Of a stretch of 14,136 nt of DNA, positions 1 to 6,729 are shown piece by piece. Position 1 is the first letter of the stretch. Each line of letters begins with the position of its first letter. The stretch covers positions 1-14,136 of the forward strand of contig JAKADJ010000030.1 in assembly GCA_021820645.1 (NCBI GenBank). Reading direction: 5' to 3'. Origin of the DNA: Bacillota bacterium. GTDB lineage: Bacteria > Bacillota_E > Sulfobacillia > Sulfobacillales > Sulfobacillaceae. The notes under the pieces were generated by a model that was not told the origin of the DNA, searched no databases, and was given only the letters and a program-made list of their open reading frames with translations. The position numbers were made by a program, and so were the translations under genes.

Positions 1-209
1 TGACGTTAGTCAAGCCCAATAAGAGCCTGTCCGAAGTGAGCGCTTCATCCGTGATCAAGAAGCTTAAGGATAAAGGGTTCGCGCGCGGGGTGAATCGGCA
101 CGATGTGTACGATGGAGTGGCCGGTCTCGGCGTTACGCTCGAGGACTACGTCGCATTTATTCTCCAAGCCCTAAAGCCTCACGCAGAAGTACTCGGCCTG
201 AATCCTTAA
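1..209 (+). CDS. HD-superfamily hydrolase (COG2316-like), C-terminal fragment
   Basis: This is the last 68 codons of a gene that begins left of the window; the frame starts at base 3 and ends with TAA at 207-209. The peptide begins TLVKPNKSLSEVSASSVIKK, continues through KDKGFARGVNR and closes with FILQALKPHAEVLGLNP. These are familiar features of the C-terminal half of the predicted HD-domain hydrolases of COG2316, where the LVKP and KDKxFARGVNR segments are conserved. The metal-binding HD residues lie upstream and cannot be seen, so activity cannot be judged and the substrate is unknown. The stop lies only 8 bases from the stop of the convergent DUF2203 gene, with no hairpin between them. 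Family assignment is from memory of the motif and is fairly secure. Confidence 0.72.
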   Translation, partial: TLVKPNKSLSEVSASSVIKKLKDKGFARGVNRHDVYDGVAGLGVTLEDYVAFILQALKPHAEVLGLNP

Positions 210-217
210 ACCTGGTC

Positions 218-625
218 TCACTCCGGCAGCGGCCGTCTTCCGGCATAGCCTTCATCCAACCCGTGGTAGTACCCTACGACGGGTTCGTCTATGCGCCAAC
301 ACAGGTAAACATCCTGATGTTCAATCACCGCAGGGAAATCAACGAGGCCCACTTCGACGTCGGTGACCCGACACCCGACCTCGTGGATCGCAGCCAACAC
401 GCGATTTGCCTCCGCGACCACCTCGTCAAACTCCCGCTTGGCCCCTTGATAATCCGTCATCATAATCAGGTTGCCATCCTTGCGATAACCCACTTCACGG
501 ATGTCTCGCATCTCTTCGTACTTAGCACGTGCCTGCCCCTGCATGTCACGCAGCGCTCGCATCAATTCTGCAACCTGAGGAAGCACGGTATTTGCTTCAT
601 CGACCGTAAAGTGTCGTACTGTCAT
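218..625 (-). CDS. DUF2203 family protein
   Basis: A 135-residue cytosolic protein of unknown function. The family signature is clear: an N-terminal FTVDEANTVLPQV segment (6-18), a charged helical middle (about 20-85), then VGLVDFPAV (92-100), the LCW motif (108-110) and a closing YYHGLDEGYAGRRPLPE segment. Its full length matches the family. The ATG start at 625 is supported by a strong AAGGAGG ribosome-binding site a few bases upstream. It follows the cobalamin adenosyltransferase gene by 24 bases on the same strand, so the two are probably cotranscribed. DUF2203 proteins have no established activity that I know of; a link to corrinoid metabolism is suggested only by this adjacency. Confidence 0.9.
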   Translation of the reverse strand: MTVRHFTVDEANTVLPQVAELMRALRDMQGQARAKYEEMRDIREVGYRKDGNLIMMTDYQGAKREFDEVVAEANRVLAAIHEVGCRVTDVEVGLVDFPAVIEHQDVYLCWRIDEPVVGYYHGLDEGYAGRRPLPE

Positions 626-649
626 CGTAGCCTCCTTCTCGGGACTCGC

Positions 650-1195
650 CTAAAATTTTGCCGTGCAATCGGGTGTGCCGTCAAGATGGTTCACATACCG
701 GGCGGCCACAAATAGGAGGTCGGACAACCGATTCAGATATTTGACAATCGGCAACAGCATAGGGTCCGTCTCCAAGAGTGCCACCGACTCCCTTTCGGCC
801 CGACGCACGACGGTGCGCGCTTGATGTAGATGGGCGACCGCTAACGATCCCGCCGGCAAAATGAATTGGCGCAACGGGGGAAGCTCTGTATCCCACGCAT
901 CAATCTGAGTCTCTAAATAAGTTACGTCAGAATCCGTGGTGCGGTTCTCTCGATCCGGGCTGACATTAGAAAGATCTGCACCAATGGCAAACAATCGATG
1001 TTGTACCTGCTCTAGTGTCGCATCGATTTCGGTCGCATCATGCAGATAGGCACGGGCCACACCAATCACGGAGTTTGCCTCATCAACCGCGCCGTAAGCC
1101 CGAACCCGCGCCGAATTTTTGGCCACCCGTTTTTCGGTAGAACGTCCCCAAAGACTGGTTTGTCCTAAATCGCCGGTCCGTGTATAGATTTTCAC
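650..1195 (-). CDS. pduO: PduO-type cob(I)alamin adenosyltransferase
   Basis: The 181-residue protein should transfer the adenosyl group of ATP to cob(I)alamin, giving adenosylcobalamin. Diagnostic segments are the N-terminal ATP-binding TRTGDLGQTSLWG (5-17), YGAVDEANSVIG (34-45), RRAERESVAL (near 130) and NRLSDLLFVAARY (155-167), all in family order and at family length. PduO-type enzymes are trimers of five-helix bundles with the active site between subunits. The start is GTG at 1193-1195, giving MKIYTRTGD, the normal N-terminus. Its ribosome-binding site lies inside a short TTCC/GGAA tandem repeat (1204-1227). It follows the DMT transporter by 67 bases and precedes DUF2203 by 24 bases. No cobalamin-dependent enzyme is in the window. 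Confidence 0.93.
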   Translation of the reverse strand: MKIYTRTGDLGQTSLWGRSTEKRVAKNSARVRAYGAVDEANSVIGVARAYLHDATEIDATLEQVQHRLFAIGADLSNVSPDRENRTTDSDVTYLETQIDAWDTELPPLRQFILPAGSLAVAHLHQARTVVRRAERESVALLETDPMLLPIVKYLNRLSDLLFVAARYVNHLDGTPDCTAKF

Positions 1196-1203
1196 GGGTC
1201 TCG

Positions 1204-1227
1204 CTTCCTTCCTTCCTTCGTTCCTTC
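1204..1227. repeat. Short TTCC/GGAA tandem repeat over a ribosome-binding site
   Basis: The top strand has several back-to-back CTTC-type tetranucleotide units followed by a G-interrupted copy. Read on the minus strand this gives repeated GGAA units directly upstream of the GTG start of the adenosyltransferase, and it supplies the purine-rich ribosome-binding site. The repeat is seen directly; any role in slippage or expression switching is inference. Confidence 0.7.
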
Positions 1228-1262
1228 AGTCCCAAAACCTAGTGGGCTAGCCATTACCGTTT

Positions 1263-2090
1263 CTATTGTACCCGAAGCATGCCCCGATGGTCATAGAGAA
1301 GTAGAATGGTAGCCAGAGTCATCATGCTCGAGGCAAGAATTTTCCGCCGTCTCCCTTTTTCGTGAAACCATAACACCCCAATCACGGTAGCGCCGACACC
1401 CGCGAGAGCAGATACCGCTTCAATTAACGTGACCGGCATCAGTTTTAATAGGGAAAACAACGTCAGATACGACCCCCCATTGGCAGCAGCTGCAAAGAGG
1501 CTCCATAGAGGCCGCCCTTGGACGAGTTTTATGGTGGCGCGCCCCTGTCCCAAAAGAAACATCGTCAGCAGCATCCAGCCGGTAACTACCAGATAAAGGC
1601 TTGCCGCATACGCGATAGGGTTAAAACCCGTATGGCTCGCATCAAGGAGACGCCCGATCACCAGCACGACATCACTTAATAACATCCAGACCACCGAGGC
1701 ATCGATATGCCCCCGCCGTAGCCCTCCCAACCACACCGCCCCTAACGCAAATCCCGCTACCGCCACCCAGGCCCATCCGGTGCCAGTCGGGTTCCACAAA
1801 AATAAGAGGACGGGTGTCGCATTGGCCCAGGCGCTGACCTGACCCACTTCGCCTCGGGACAAGGCTATGGTGTAGAGCGCAAACGACACCGCATACACCG
1901 AACCCGGCCAAAATGCCGCCGCGATGAAATGCGCAGAGCCCATGATAAGGGCGCCTAGCCAAAGCACCAGTGCCGCTCCGCCGTATGCCACCACCATCGT
2001 CGACCACGAAGACTGCTTGTGTCCCAATCCATGAAACGCCACCCGTTCACTACTTAAGAGACCCAAGCGTGCAATAATCCAGAACAGCAC
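1263..2090 (-). CDS. DMT-superfamily (EamA-like) membrane transporter
   Basis: A 275-residue integral membrane protein in which about ten hydrophobic segments can be drawn, at roughly residues 1-20, 31-51, 53-77, 85-100, 105-122, 131-150, 157-180, 192-214, 219-241 and 249-268. The pattern of two five-helix halves, and the second-half segment IEAVSALAGVGATVIGVLWF followed by a charged EKGRRR turn and a last helix, fit the drug/metabolite transporter superfamily. Sequence conservation with named members is weak, so the substrate is unknown. The start is GTG at 2088-2090 after a GGGGGGA ribosome-binding site; an in-frame TAG lies just upstream, so no longer start is available. An ATG seven bases upstream is out of frame. 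The gene follows the VanW gene by 52 bases without an obvious terminator. Confidence 0.72.
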   Translation of the reverse strand: MLFWIIARLGLLSSERVAFHGLGHKQSSWSTMVVAYGGAALVLWLGALIMGSAHFIAAAFWPGSVYAVSFALYTIALSRGEVGQVSAWANATPVLLFLWNPTGTGWAWVAVAGFALGAVWLGGLRRGHIDASVVWMLLSDVVLVIGRLLDASHTGFNPIAYAASLYLVVTGWMLLTMFLLGQGRATIKLVQGRPLWSLFAAAANGGSYLTLFSLLKLMPVTLIEAVSALAGVGATVIGVLWFHEKGRRRKILASSMMTLATILLLYDHRGMLRVQ

Positions 2091-2142
2091 AAGACATCCC
2101 CCCGGTTTACTCTATGGACGGCCGAGAAGATTTAGCCGCCAT

Positions 2143-3003
2143 TTAGTGGACGGGGTTGGTTTCAATGATCCGAGGGCTCGGCCGATACTGGTCAATGCCT
2201 AGGCTCTGGGTGTGAACTCCTTGAGGTGTCTCGATTTCTAGCCAGGTTTGTGCCTTAACGCCGTCTTGACCCGGGGCTAGGACCTTGGTCTCACCCGGTT
2301 TTAACTTCCGGTTAATTTGGGTAACGGTACGAAACGGATACTTCGCCAAAATTTTATGGTGTACAGAAATTTGCGGGCCTGGAGCAGCTCCCCACAGGGC
2401 CACCGTTAGATGTCTGTCGCCGGCAGCTGTGGTGATGACCACCGGGGTGGTCCGATTGTTACGAAATCGAAAATTTAAATAGTCCGAGGCGACGGTCGCA
2501 TCTTCACCAGGGGGTAAATAGGGCACGGTCAGCCCATGCTGATGCCGCTCGACCACTGGCAATCCGGTTCTAAGCACGGCCGCATAGAGCGTGCTAGCCC
2601 CCTGGCACACCCCCCCTCCCACGGACGGTACAATCCTTTCTCCCACAAAGGCACGTCCCCACCCGTAGCCATTACTAGCCGAGTACGGGCCGACCACGGC
2701 ATAATAGGAAAATATATGGCCGGGCTTGACTACGAATCCGTTAAGCCTCGACGCTGCCAGTTCAATATTCTTCTCCTGACTTGGACTCGCATGAAAATAG
2801 TTGGTTGTCCGCATCCCCAGCAGATAGGGTAGATTGAGCCGCTTGGCCTGAGATTCTCCGGGCGGTCGTTGCCCAATGATGGGACTTGCCGCATGGTACT
2901 CCAGACGAGCCCAAAGGGCCCCGCCATCGGGTGCAATCACAGACGGTATGGGTGAATTGGGCCATAGGGCCATCCACATAGTCAGTATCCACAAACGCCA
3001 CAT
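2143..3003 (-). CDS. Secreted VanW family protein with C-terminal G5-like domain
   Basis: A 286-residue exported protein probably acting on or binding cell-wall polymer. Residues 1-20 form a signal or anchor segment rich in Trp and Leu. The VanW domain covers about 66-205 and shows NIELAASRLNGFVVKPG, the invariant-looking GGGVCQGASTLY (129-140), VERHQHG (151-157) and the Arg-Asn-Asn segment at 181-183. Residues about 214-283 resemble a G5 domain, ending RPSPRIIETNP. VanW proteins are named from vancomycin-resistance clusters but their reaction is not firmly established. The start at ATG 3003 has a GGAGGAGG site at ideal spacing; an extension to 3084 would add 27 residues with no signal character and run over the divergent promoter. 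It is the first gene of the left-pointing cluster. Confidence 0.87.
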   Translation of the reverse strand: MWRLWILTMWMALWPNSPIPSVIAPDGGALWARLEYHAASPIIGQRPPGESQAKRLNLPYLLGMRTTNYFHASPSQEKNIELAASRLNGFVVKPGHIFSYYAVVGPYSASNGYGWGRAFVGERIVPSVGGGVCQGASTLYAAVLRTGLPVVERHQHGLTVPYLPPGEDATVASDYLNFRFRNNRTTPVVITTAAGDRHLTVALWGAAPGPQISVHHKILAKYPFRTVTQINRKLKPGETKVLAPGQDGVKAQTWLEIETPQGVHTQSLGIDQYRPSPRIIETNPVH

Positions 3004-3108
3004 TAAAGATCCTCCTCCATGTGCTGTCTTGGGATAGCATGCACCATTTGAGTCCAGAGCATGACCGAAGGCCCAGCGGATCACACTAAAGTCGGGAGGA
3101 ATGCTACC
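3004..3108. promoter_or_regulatory. Divergent intergenic region between VanW and amidase genes
   Basis: These 105 bases separate two genes read away from each other and must hold promoters or be transcribed from further away. Both edges carry strong ribosome-binding sites: GGAGGAGG for VanW (about 3011-3018 on the minus strand) and GGGAGGA for the amidase (3094-3100). No convincing -35/-10 pair for the main sigma factor was found. A TTGAGT hexamer at 3048-3053 has no well-spaced partner on the plus strand. Regulation may use an alternative sigma factor, but this is inference. Confidence 0.45.
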
Positions 3109-4443
3109 ATGCGTCGTGTGATGGAAAGTGCCCTGGTCGTAGCCTTAGCTCTGCTTGGTTTCTGGGGTCCGAAAGCCTACCAGCCGCAAAAGGCCGTCCG
3201 TTATGCCTCGCGCCACTGGCGATGGACACGCCCCTCAGGCAAAGTCGGGCCCGCATTCGTCGGGTCTAACAGTATTCATTCGCGTCAAGTTCCAGGACCG
3301 GGTTGGTTTCAACCCGGTTTTCAGTGCGCCGAGTTCGTGGGGCGATCGTTAGCGGCCGGGGGCATCCCGATTCCGTTGGTTGGGTCCAGTAGTTCGCAGT
3401 GGCCCATTCTCGTCAACGTCGATCGTCAAAGCTATTTTCTCCAAACAACGGGCTATGCCACTTTCATCCCCAAATCGCGCGTCAAAGTCGGCGACGTCGC
3501 ACTCTTCCGATACCGAAACCTAGGGCATCCTGAAAGTCCCACTTATTGGTCTCACATGGGGATTGTCGTCCATGTCCACCCCCTCTTATTAGACACCCAT
3601 AACAGCGCACACCAGAACATCCTCTGGCATCAATTAGACGGGGGAACCATCGACCACGGCTTTCTCGGCCTCTCTAACGCACGCCATCGTCAAGCCTACC
3701 GATGGCACCCCAAACCGGGCACCACCGTGGCGGTACACTACCGTAATTTTCCGGCCATCGGGAAGGGCCCGAAGCTCTACCGCAACCAATTGTACCGAAT
3801 CGCTGCCTCGACACGGTGGGGTCAATTCCGGTTGCAAGGAGTCCCCGGCCGTTATTGGGGCGTAGGATTTGTTCCGCTCAGTCCTACCTCGCCGCTATTA
3901 CCAAACGGCTTACCGGTTCAAAAGATTGCGTGGCCCAGTGGACGTCATCTTCCCTACCACCCAACTGTGGGACCCTTGGCAATCCTCGGTCTTACCCCGC
4001 ATGCCCGCTATTTGTTGTCCGGTCACGCACTTCCGATACCTCCCTGGACAGGCTCGGGGGCCCTTCTTGAAACGCGCCTGCCCCAGCACTCCACAATCTG
4101 GATGAGTGTCTCGCCAAAAGCCGTAACCTTCAGCACTGCAACACGAATCCATTTGGCTCCCACCACCATTTCTCCGACGTTGGCAGAAGCCCCAGCTGCC
4201 AGCACCACCGTACTCGACGCCAAATATACCTCGCACGGAATCGTCTGGGCACAAGTCGAGTGGTGGGGTGCCCATTTCGGGATCGGTTTCGTGCTGATGA
4301 GCCATCTGCGGCCGGCACCTTACGCCCTGCGTTCGGCTCCCTTTATCGTGCACACCCCCTACGGTGCCGTACATCTAAATCGGGGCACCATGCTCGCTGT
4401 AGATAAGGGGCGCTATGCCTATGCCGGTGCCTGGGTGCCTTAG
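3109..4443 (+). CDS. Secreted cysteine amidase/peptidase-like cell-wall hydrolase with SH3-like tail
   Basis: A 444-residue exported protein. Residues 1-24 form a signal peptide (MRRVMESALVVALALLGFWG). The catalytic part, about 28-205, resembles the putative amidase fold (Amidase_6) within the NlpC/P60-CHAP group: an AVRYASRH start, nucleophile candidate C73 in QCAEFVGRSLAAGG, the GDVALFRY strand, H149 in SHMGIVVHV and D162/H164/N165 in DTHNSAH. This suggests cleavage of peptide or amide bonds in peptidoglycan. The tail contains related segments WGVGFVPLS (250-258) and FGIGFVLMS (390-398), like SH3-type wall-binding repeats. The chosen ATG at 3109 has a GGGAGGA site; an upstream in-frame ATG at 3061 would put 16 polar residues before the signal. 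Only about 13 of 444 residues are Asp or Glu. Family placement is from motif reading. Confidence 0.72.
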   Translation: MRRVMESALVVALALLGFWGPKAYQPQKAVRYASRHWRWTRPSGKVGPAFVGSNSIHSRQVPGPGWFQPGFQCAEFVGRSLAAGGIPIPLVGSSSSQWPILVNVDRQSYFLQTTGYATFIPKSRVKVGDVALFRYRNLGHPESPTYWSHMGIVVHVHPLLLDTHNSAHQNILWHQLDGGTIDHGFLGLSNARHRQAYRWHPKPGTTVAVHYRNFPAIGKGPKLYRNQLYRIAASTRWGQFRLQGVPGRYWGVGFVPLSPTSPLLPNGLPVQKIAWPSGRHLPYHPTVGPLAILGLTPHARYLLSGHALPIPPWTGSGALLETRLPQHSTIWMSVSPKAVTFSTATRIHLAPTTISPTLAEAPAASTTVLDAKYTSHGIVWAQVEWWGAHFGIGFVLMSHLRPAPYALRSAPFIVHTPYGAVHLNRGTMLAVDKGRYAYAGAWVP

Positions 4444-4449
4444 GTGCCC

Positions 4450-4467
4450 CAGGGTCCTGAACCCCTG
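4450..4467 (+). terminator. Weak hairpin after the amidase gene
   Basis: A short inverted repeat, CAGGGT then a five-base loop CCTGA then ACCC-C-TG with one bulged C, lies directly after the amidase stop. No T-run follows, so it does not meet the usual definition of an intrinsic terminator. It is recorded because it is the only hairpin between this gene and fhs. Confidence 0.25.
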
Positions 4468-4483
4468 CAGATAACGACATACG

Positions 4484-4548
4484 GCGCAAAGAATTTGCTG
4501 GCTTGAATCTCGTGCGCAAAACAGCGATGCTAGTGTAACGACGAGATT
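4484..4548 (+). promoter_or_regulatory. fhs leader with repeats and a hairpin next to the ribosome-binding site
   Basis: The leader of fhs contains a perfect 8-base inverted repeat, AATCTCGT at 4506-4513 and ACGAGATT at 4541-4548, whose right arm ends three bases before the AGGAGGG ribosome-binding site (4552-4558). It also contains a direct repeat GCGCAAA at 4484-4490 and 4514-4520, thirty bases apart, and a small palindrome GCAAA-GAA-TTTGC at 4486-4498. It does not resemble the THF riboswitch consensus as I know it. Whether this is an operator, an RNA structure or chance cannot be decided here. Confidence 0.4.
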
Positions 4549-4562
4549 ACTAGGAGGGAATC

Positions 4563-6185
4563 GTGAACGACACATTGCAGTCCATCAGCGAAATTGCCCA
4601 ACGTTTGGAGATCTCCCCGCATGACTTCATTCCCTATGGACATTTCAAGGCTAAAATCCCGCTATCGGTGATCTATTCGCGACCCCGACGCGCCAAGATG
4701 GTGCTAGTCACCGCCACCAACCCTACGCCAAAAGGAGAGGGCAAGACCACGGTCTCGATTGGACTCGCCCAGGCTCTGAATCGTCGCGGCCACAGTGCTA
4801 CCGCCGTCCTTCGAGAGCCATCCCTCGGACCCGTGTTTGGCCTTAAGGGAGGCGCGACCGGCGGAGGGCTCTCGCAAATCCTACCGTCTACCGATATTAA
4901 CTTGCATTTCAATGGAGATTTTCACGCCATTACGGCAGCGCATAATCTCCTGGCAGCACTCATCGACAACGAACTATTTCACGGAACCCGGATCTCCCTC
5001 AAACCAGCTGACATTACTTATAAACGGGTGCTAGACGTCAACGACCGCACCTTACGTCAAGTTGTCACGGGGCTTGGTCGCAGTAATGGTGTGGTCCGAG
5101 AAACCGGATTTGACATCACCGCGGCATCTGAGGTCATGGCCGTCTTAGCTTTAGCTACAGACCTTCCTGATCTCACCGCCCGTTTAGGACGGATGGTAAT
5201 CGCGGGAGGCACTACTGCACCGACCACCGTAGACAATCTAGGCGCTGCCCCTGCTATGACCGCTCTCTTAACCGACGCCATCATGCCCAATCTCGTGCAA
5301 ACCACCGAACATACCCCGGCCATCATACACGCAGGGCCCTTTGCCAACATCGCTCATGGTTGCAACAGCGTCCTGGCCACCGAAGCCGGACTCAGGTTTT
5401 CGGACATTGTAGTGACTGAGGCCGGGTTCGGGGCAGATTTAGGAGCCGAGAAATTTCTCGATATCAAAACCGCCGTGACGGGGAGACCACCAGACGCCGC
5501 CGTCATTGTCACCACCCTCCGATCTCTGCGCTACCAAGGCAGCCTCGATCCCGACCGCACCCCGCATCAACAACTAGAGGCCGGAACCGCCAACCTCGAA
5601 AAACACGTGGAAAACCTCGCCCGCTACGGCATTCCGCATGTGGTCGCTTTGAATTATTTTGCCGACGATACTCCCGATGAGATTAACTGGCTTCAACGTC
5701 ACTTTGCCTCGCGTAATGTAAAGGTCGTCGTGTCCCAAGTATTCCAAGAAGGTGGCCATGGAGGTTTAGCATTGGCCGAGGCTGTCGAAGAGTTATTGGA
5801 ACGTCATGCCGAGTTTGTGCCTTTATATACCCCAGACGTACCCCTTAAAGACAAGATTCTCCGGATTGCACACAACATTTATGGTGCAGACGCCGTGGAC
5901 TACGACCCGATCGCGACCAAAAAATTAGCCCGCTACACCAAGTGGGGAGAGAGTTCACTCGGTGTCTGCATCGCTAAGACGCAATATTCCTTAAGCGATA
6001 ACCCCGCATTGCTAGGCCGACCGGAACACTTTACCTTGCATATCCGAGACATCGAGATTGCGCGGGGCGCTGGCTACATCGTACCCTTAGCGGGCAGCAT
6101 GGTACGTATGCCTGGGCTTCCGAAAGATCCTGCCGCGTTTAATGTCCATATTGGGGATGATGGTCACGTCGAAGGTGTTCAATGA
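4563..6185 (+). CDS. fhs: Formate-tetrahydrofolate ligase
   Basis: This 540-residue cytosolic enzyme joins formate to tetrahydrofolate using ATP, making 10-formyl-THF. The nucleotide-binding loop PTPKGEGKTT lies at 54-63, and the following segment with REPSLGPVFGLKGGATGGG is diagnostic of the family, as are the HFNGDFHAITAAHNLLAALIDN stretch, GPFANIAHGCNSV and the C-terminal PGLPKDPAAFNVHI segment. Length is close to the usual 555 or so residues with no visible gap in the core. The GTG start has an AGGAGGG ribosome-binding site at 4552-4558 with four bases between. Its stop overlaps the start of the cyclohydrolase gene (ATGA), so the two are likely translationally coupled and cover consecutive steps. 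Formate source and direction of flux cannot be read from the window. Confidence 0.97.
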   Translation: MNDTLQSISEIAQRLEISPHDFIPYGHFKAKIPLSVIYSRPRRAKMVLVTATNPTPKGEGKTTVSIGLAQALNRRGHSATAVLREPSLGPVFGLKGGATGGGLSQILPSTDINLHFNGDFHAITAAHNLLAALIDNELFHGTRISLKPADITYKRVLDVNDRTLRQVVTGLGRSNGVVRETGFDITAASEVMAVLALATDLPDLTARLGRMVIAGGTTAPTTVDNLGAAPAMTALLTDAIMPNLVQTTEHTPAIIHAGPFANIAHGCNSVLATEAGLRFSDIVVTEAGFGADLGAEKFLDIKTAVTGRPPDAAVIVTTLRSLRYQGSLDPDRTPHQQLEAGTANLEKHVENLARYGIPHVVALNYFADDTPDEINWLQRHFASRNVKVVVSQVFQEGGHGGLALAEAVEELLERHAEFVPLYTPDVPLKDKILRIAHNIYGADAVDYDPIATKKLARYTKWGESSLGVCIAKTQYSLSDNPALLGRPEHFTLHIRDIEIARGAGYIVPLAGSMVRMPGLPKDPAAFNVHIGDDGHVEGVQ

Positions 6186-6700
6186 CCTGGCCCGATACCC
6201 CGCTACGCGAATTTATAGAACGGCTGTCGCAGCCCACCCCTAGATGGGCGGGTGGAGCAGCCGCAGCCGTTGCCGGGTCCTCGGGATGGGCTCTTTTAGC
6301 CATGACGTTTGCGATTATTCAAAGAAAGCACCCGGACCCGGGCATCGAAGAATTGATCGCACAAGCCTTAACGTCACGCGATCAGTTGCTGATCTTAGCG
6401 AAATCCGACGTCGCCGCGGTCCGATCCTTGTCCCGCGACCATACCGGTGAGGCGATCATTGAAGCCACGCGGATCCCCTTGGCCATCTTAAAGTTAGCCC
6501 ACGCCGGCTCCTTATCGGCAAGGCATCCCGCGCGATCTCTGCTTTCTCAAGCCGAGCCCGACTTTGGCACCGCTGAGGCCCTGTTCTTGGCGTGCCAGCA
6601 TAGCACGCAGCTCATCATAGCCGCCAACCTACCCCACGTGAGGGAGCCGGAACGGACCGAACTCATCGGAGAGTTGCGGAACGTCACGGAGACGTCATAA
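6182..6700 (+). CDS. fchA: Cyclodeaminase/cyclohydrolase family protein (FchA-like)
   Basis: A 172-residue protein of the formiminotransferase-cyclodeaminase C-terminal family, probably a methenyl-THF cyclohydrolase given its partner gene. The fold signature is visible: LREFIERLSQPTP (8-20), a small-residue loop and helix AGGAAAAVAGSSGWALLAMTF, an Asp-containing helix near DVAAVRSL, and a late DFGTAEALFLA segment matching the family's S-D-x-G region. It departs from the norm in two ways. The glycine-rich GGGS loop reads AGGA, and the protein is about 30 residues shorter than typical members, mainly in the middle. The ATG at 6182 overlaps the fhs stop by four bases, so the start is secure. Function is supported by context; activity with the altered loop is uncertain. 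Confidence 0.8.
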   Translation: MTWPDTPLREFIERLSQPTPRWAGGAAAAVAGSSGWALLAMTFAIIQRKHPDPGIEELIAQALTSRDQLLILAKSDVAAVRSLSRDHTGEAIIEATRIPLAILKLAHAGSLSARHPARSLLSQAEPDFGTAEALFLACQHSTQLIIAANLPHVREPERTELIGELRNVTETS

Positions 6701-6729
6701 CATACACCACGCGAAAGAGGCGAAACATT

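Noticed and set aside
263..715. 150-residue plus-strand frame opposite DUF2203
   Set aside because: It lies fully across two well-supported minus-strand genes, has no recognisable domain and an odd composition rich in His and Cys. It is a shadow frame.
3004..3084. N-terminal extension of VanW to 3084
   Set aside because: It adds 27 non-signal residues before a clear signal segment, ignores the strong ribosome-binding site at 3011-3018 and crosses the divergent control region.
3061..3108. Upstream ATG for the amidase
   Set aside because: It puts 16 polar residues ahead of the signal peptide. The ATG at 3109 has a better ribosome-binding site.
4441..4562. THF riboswitch or T-box ahead of fhs
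   Set aside because: The leader lacks the conserved segments of either class as I know them; only generic repeats are present.
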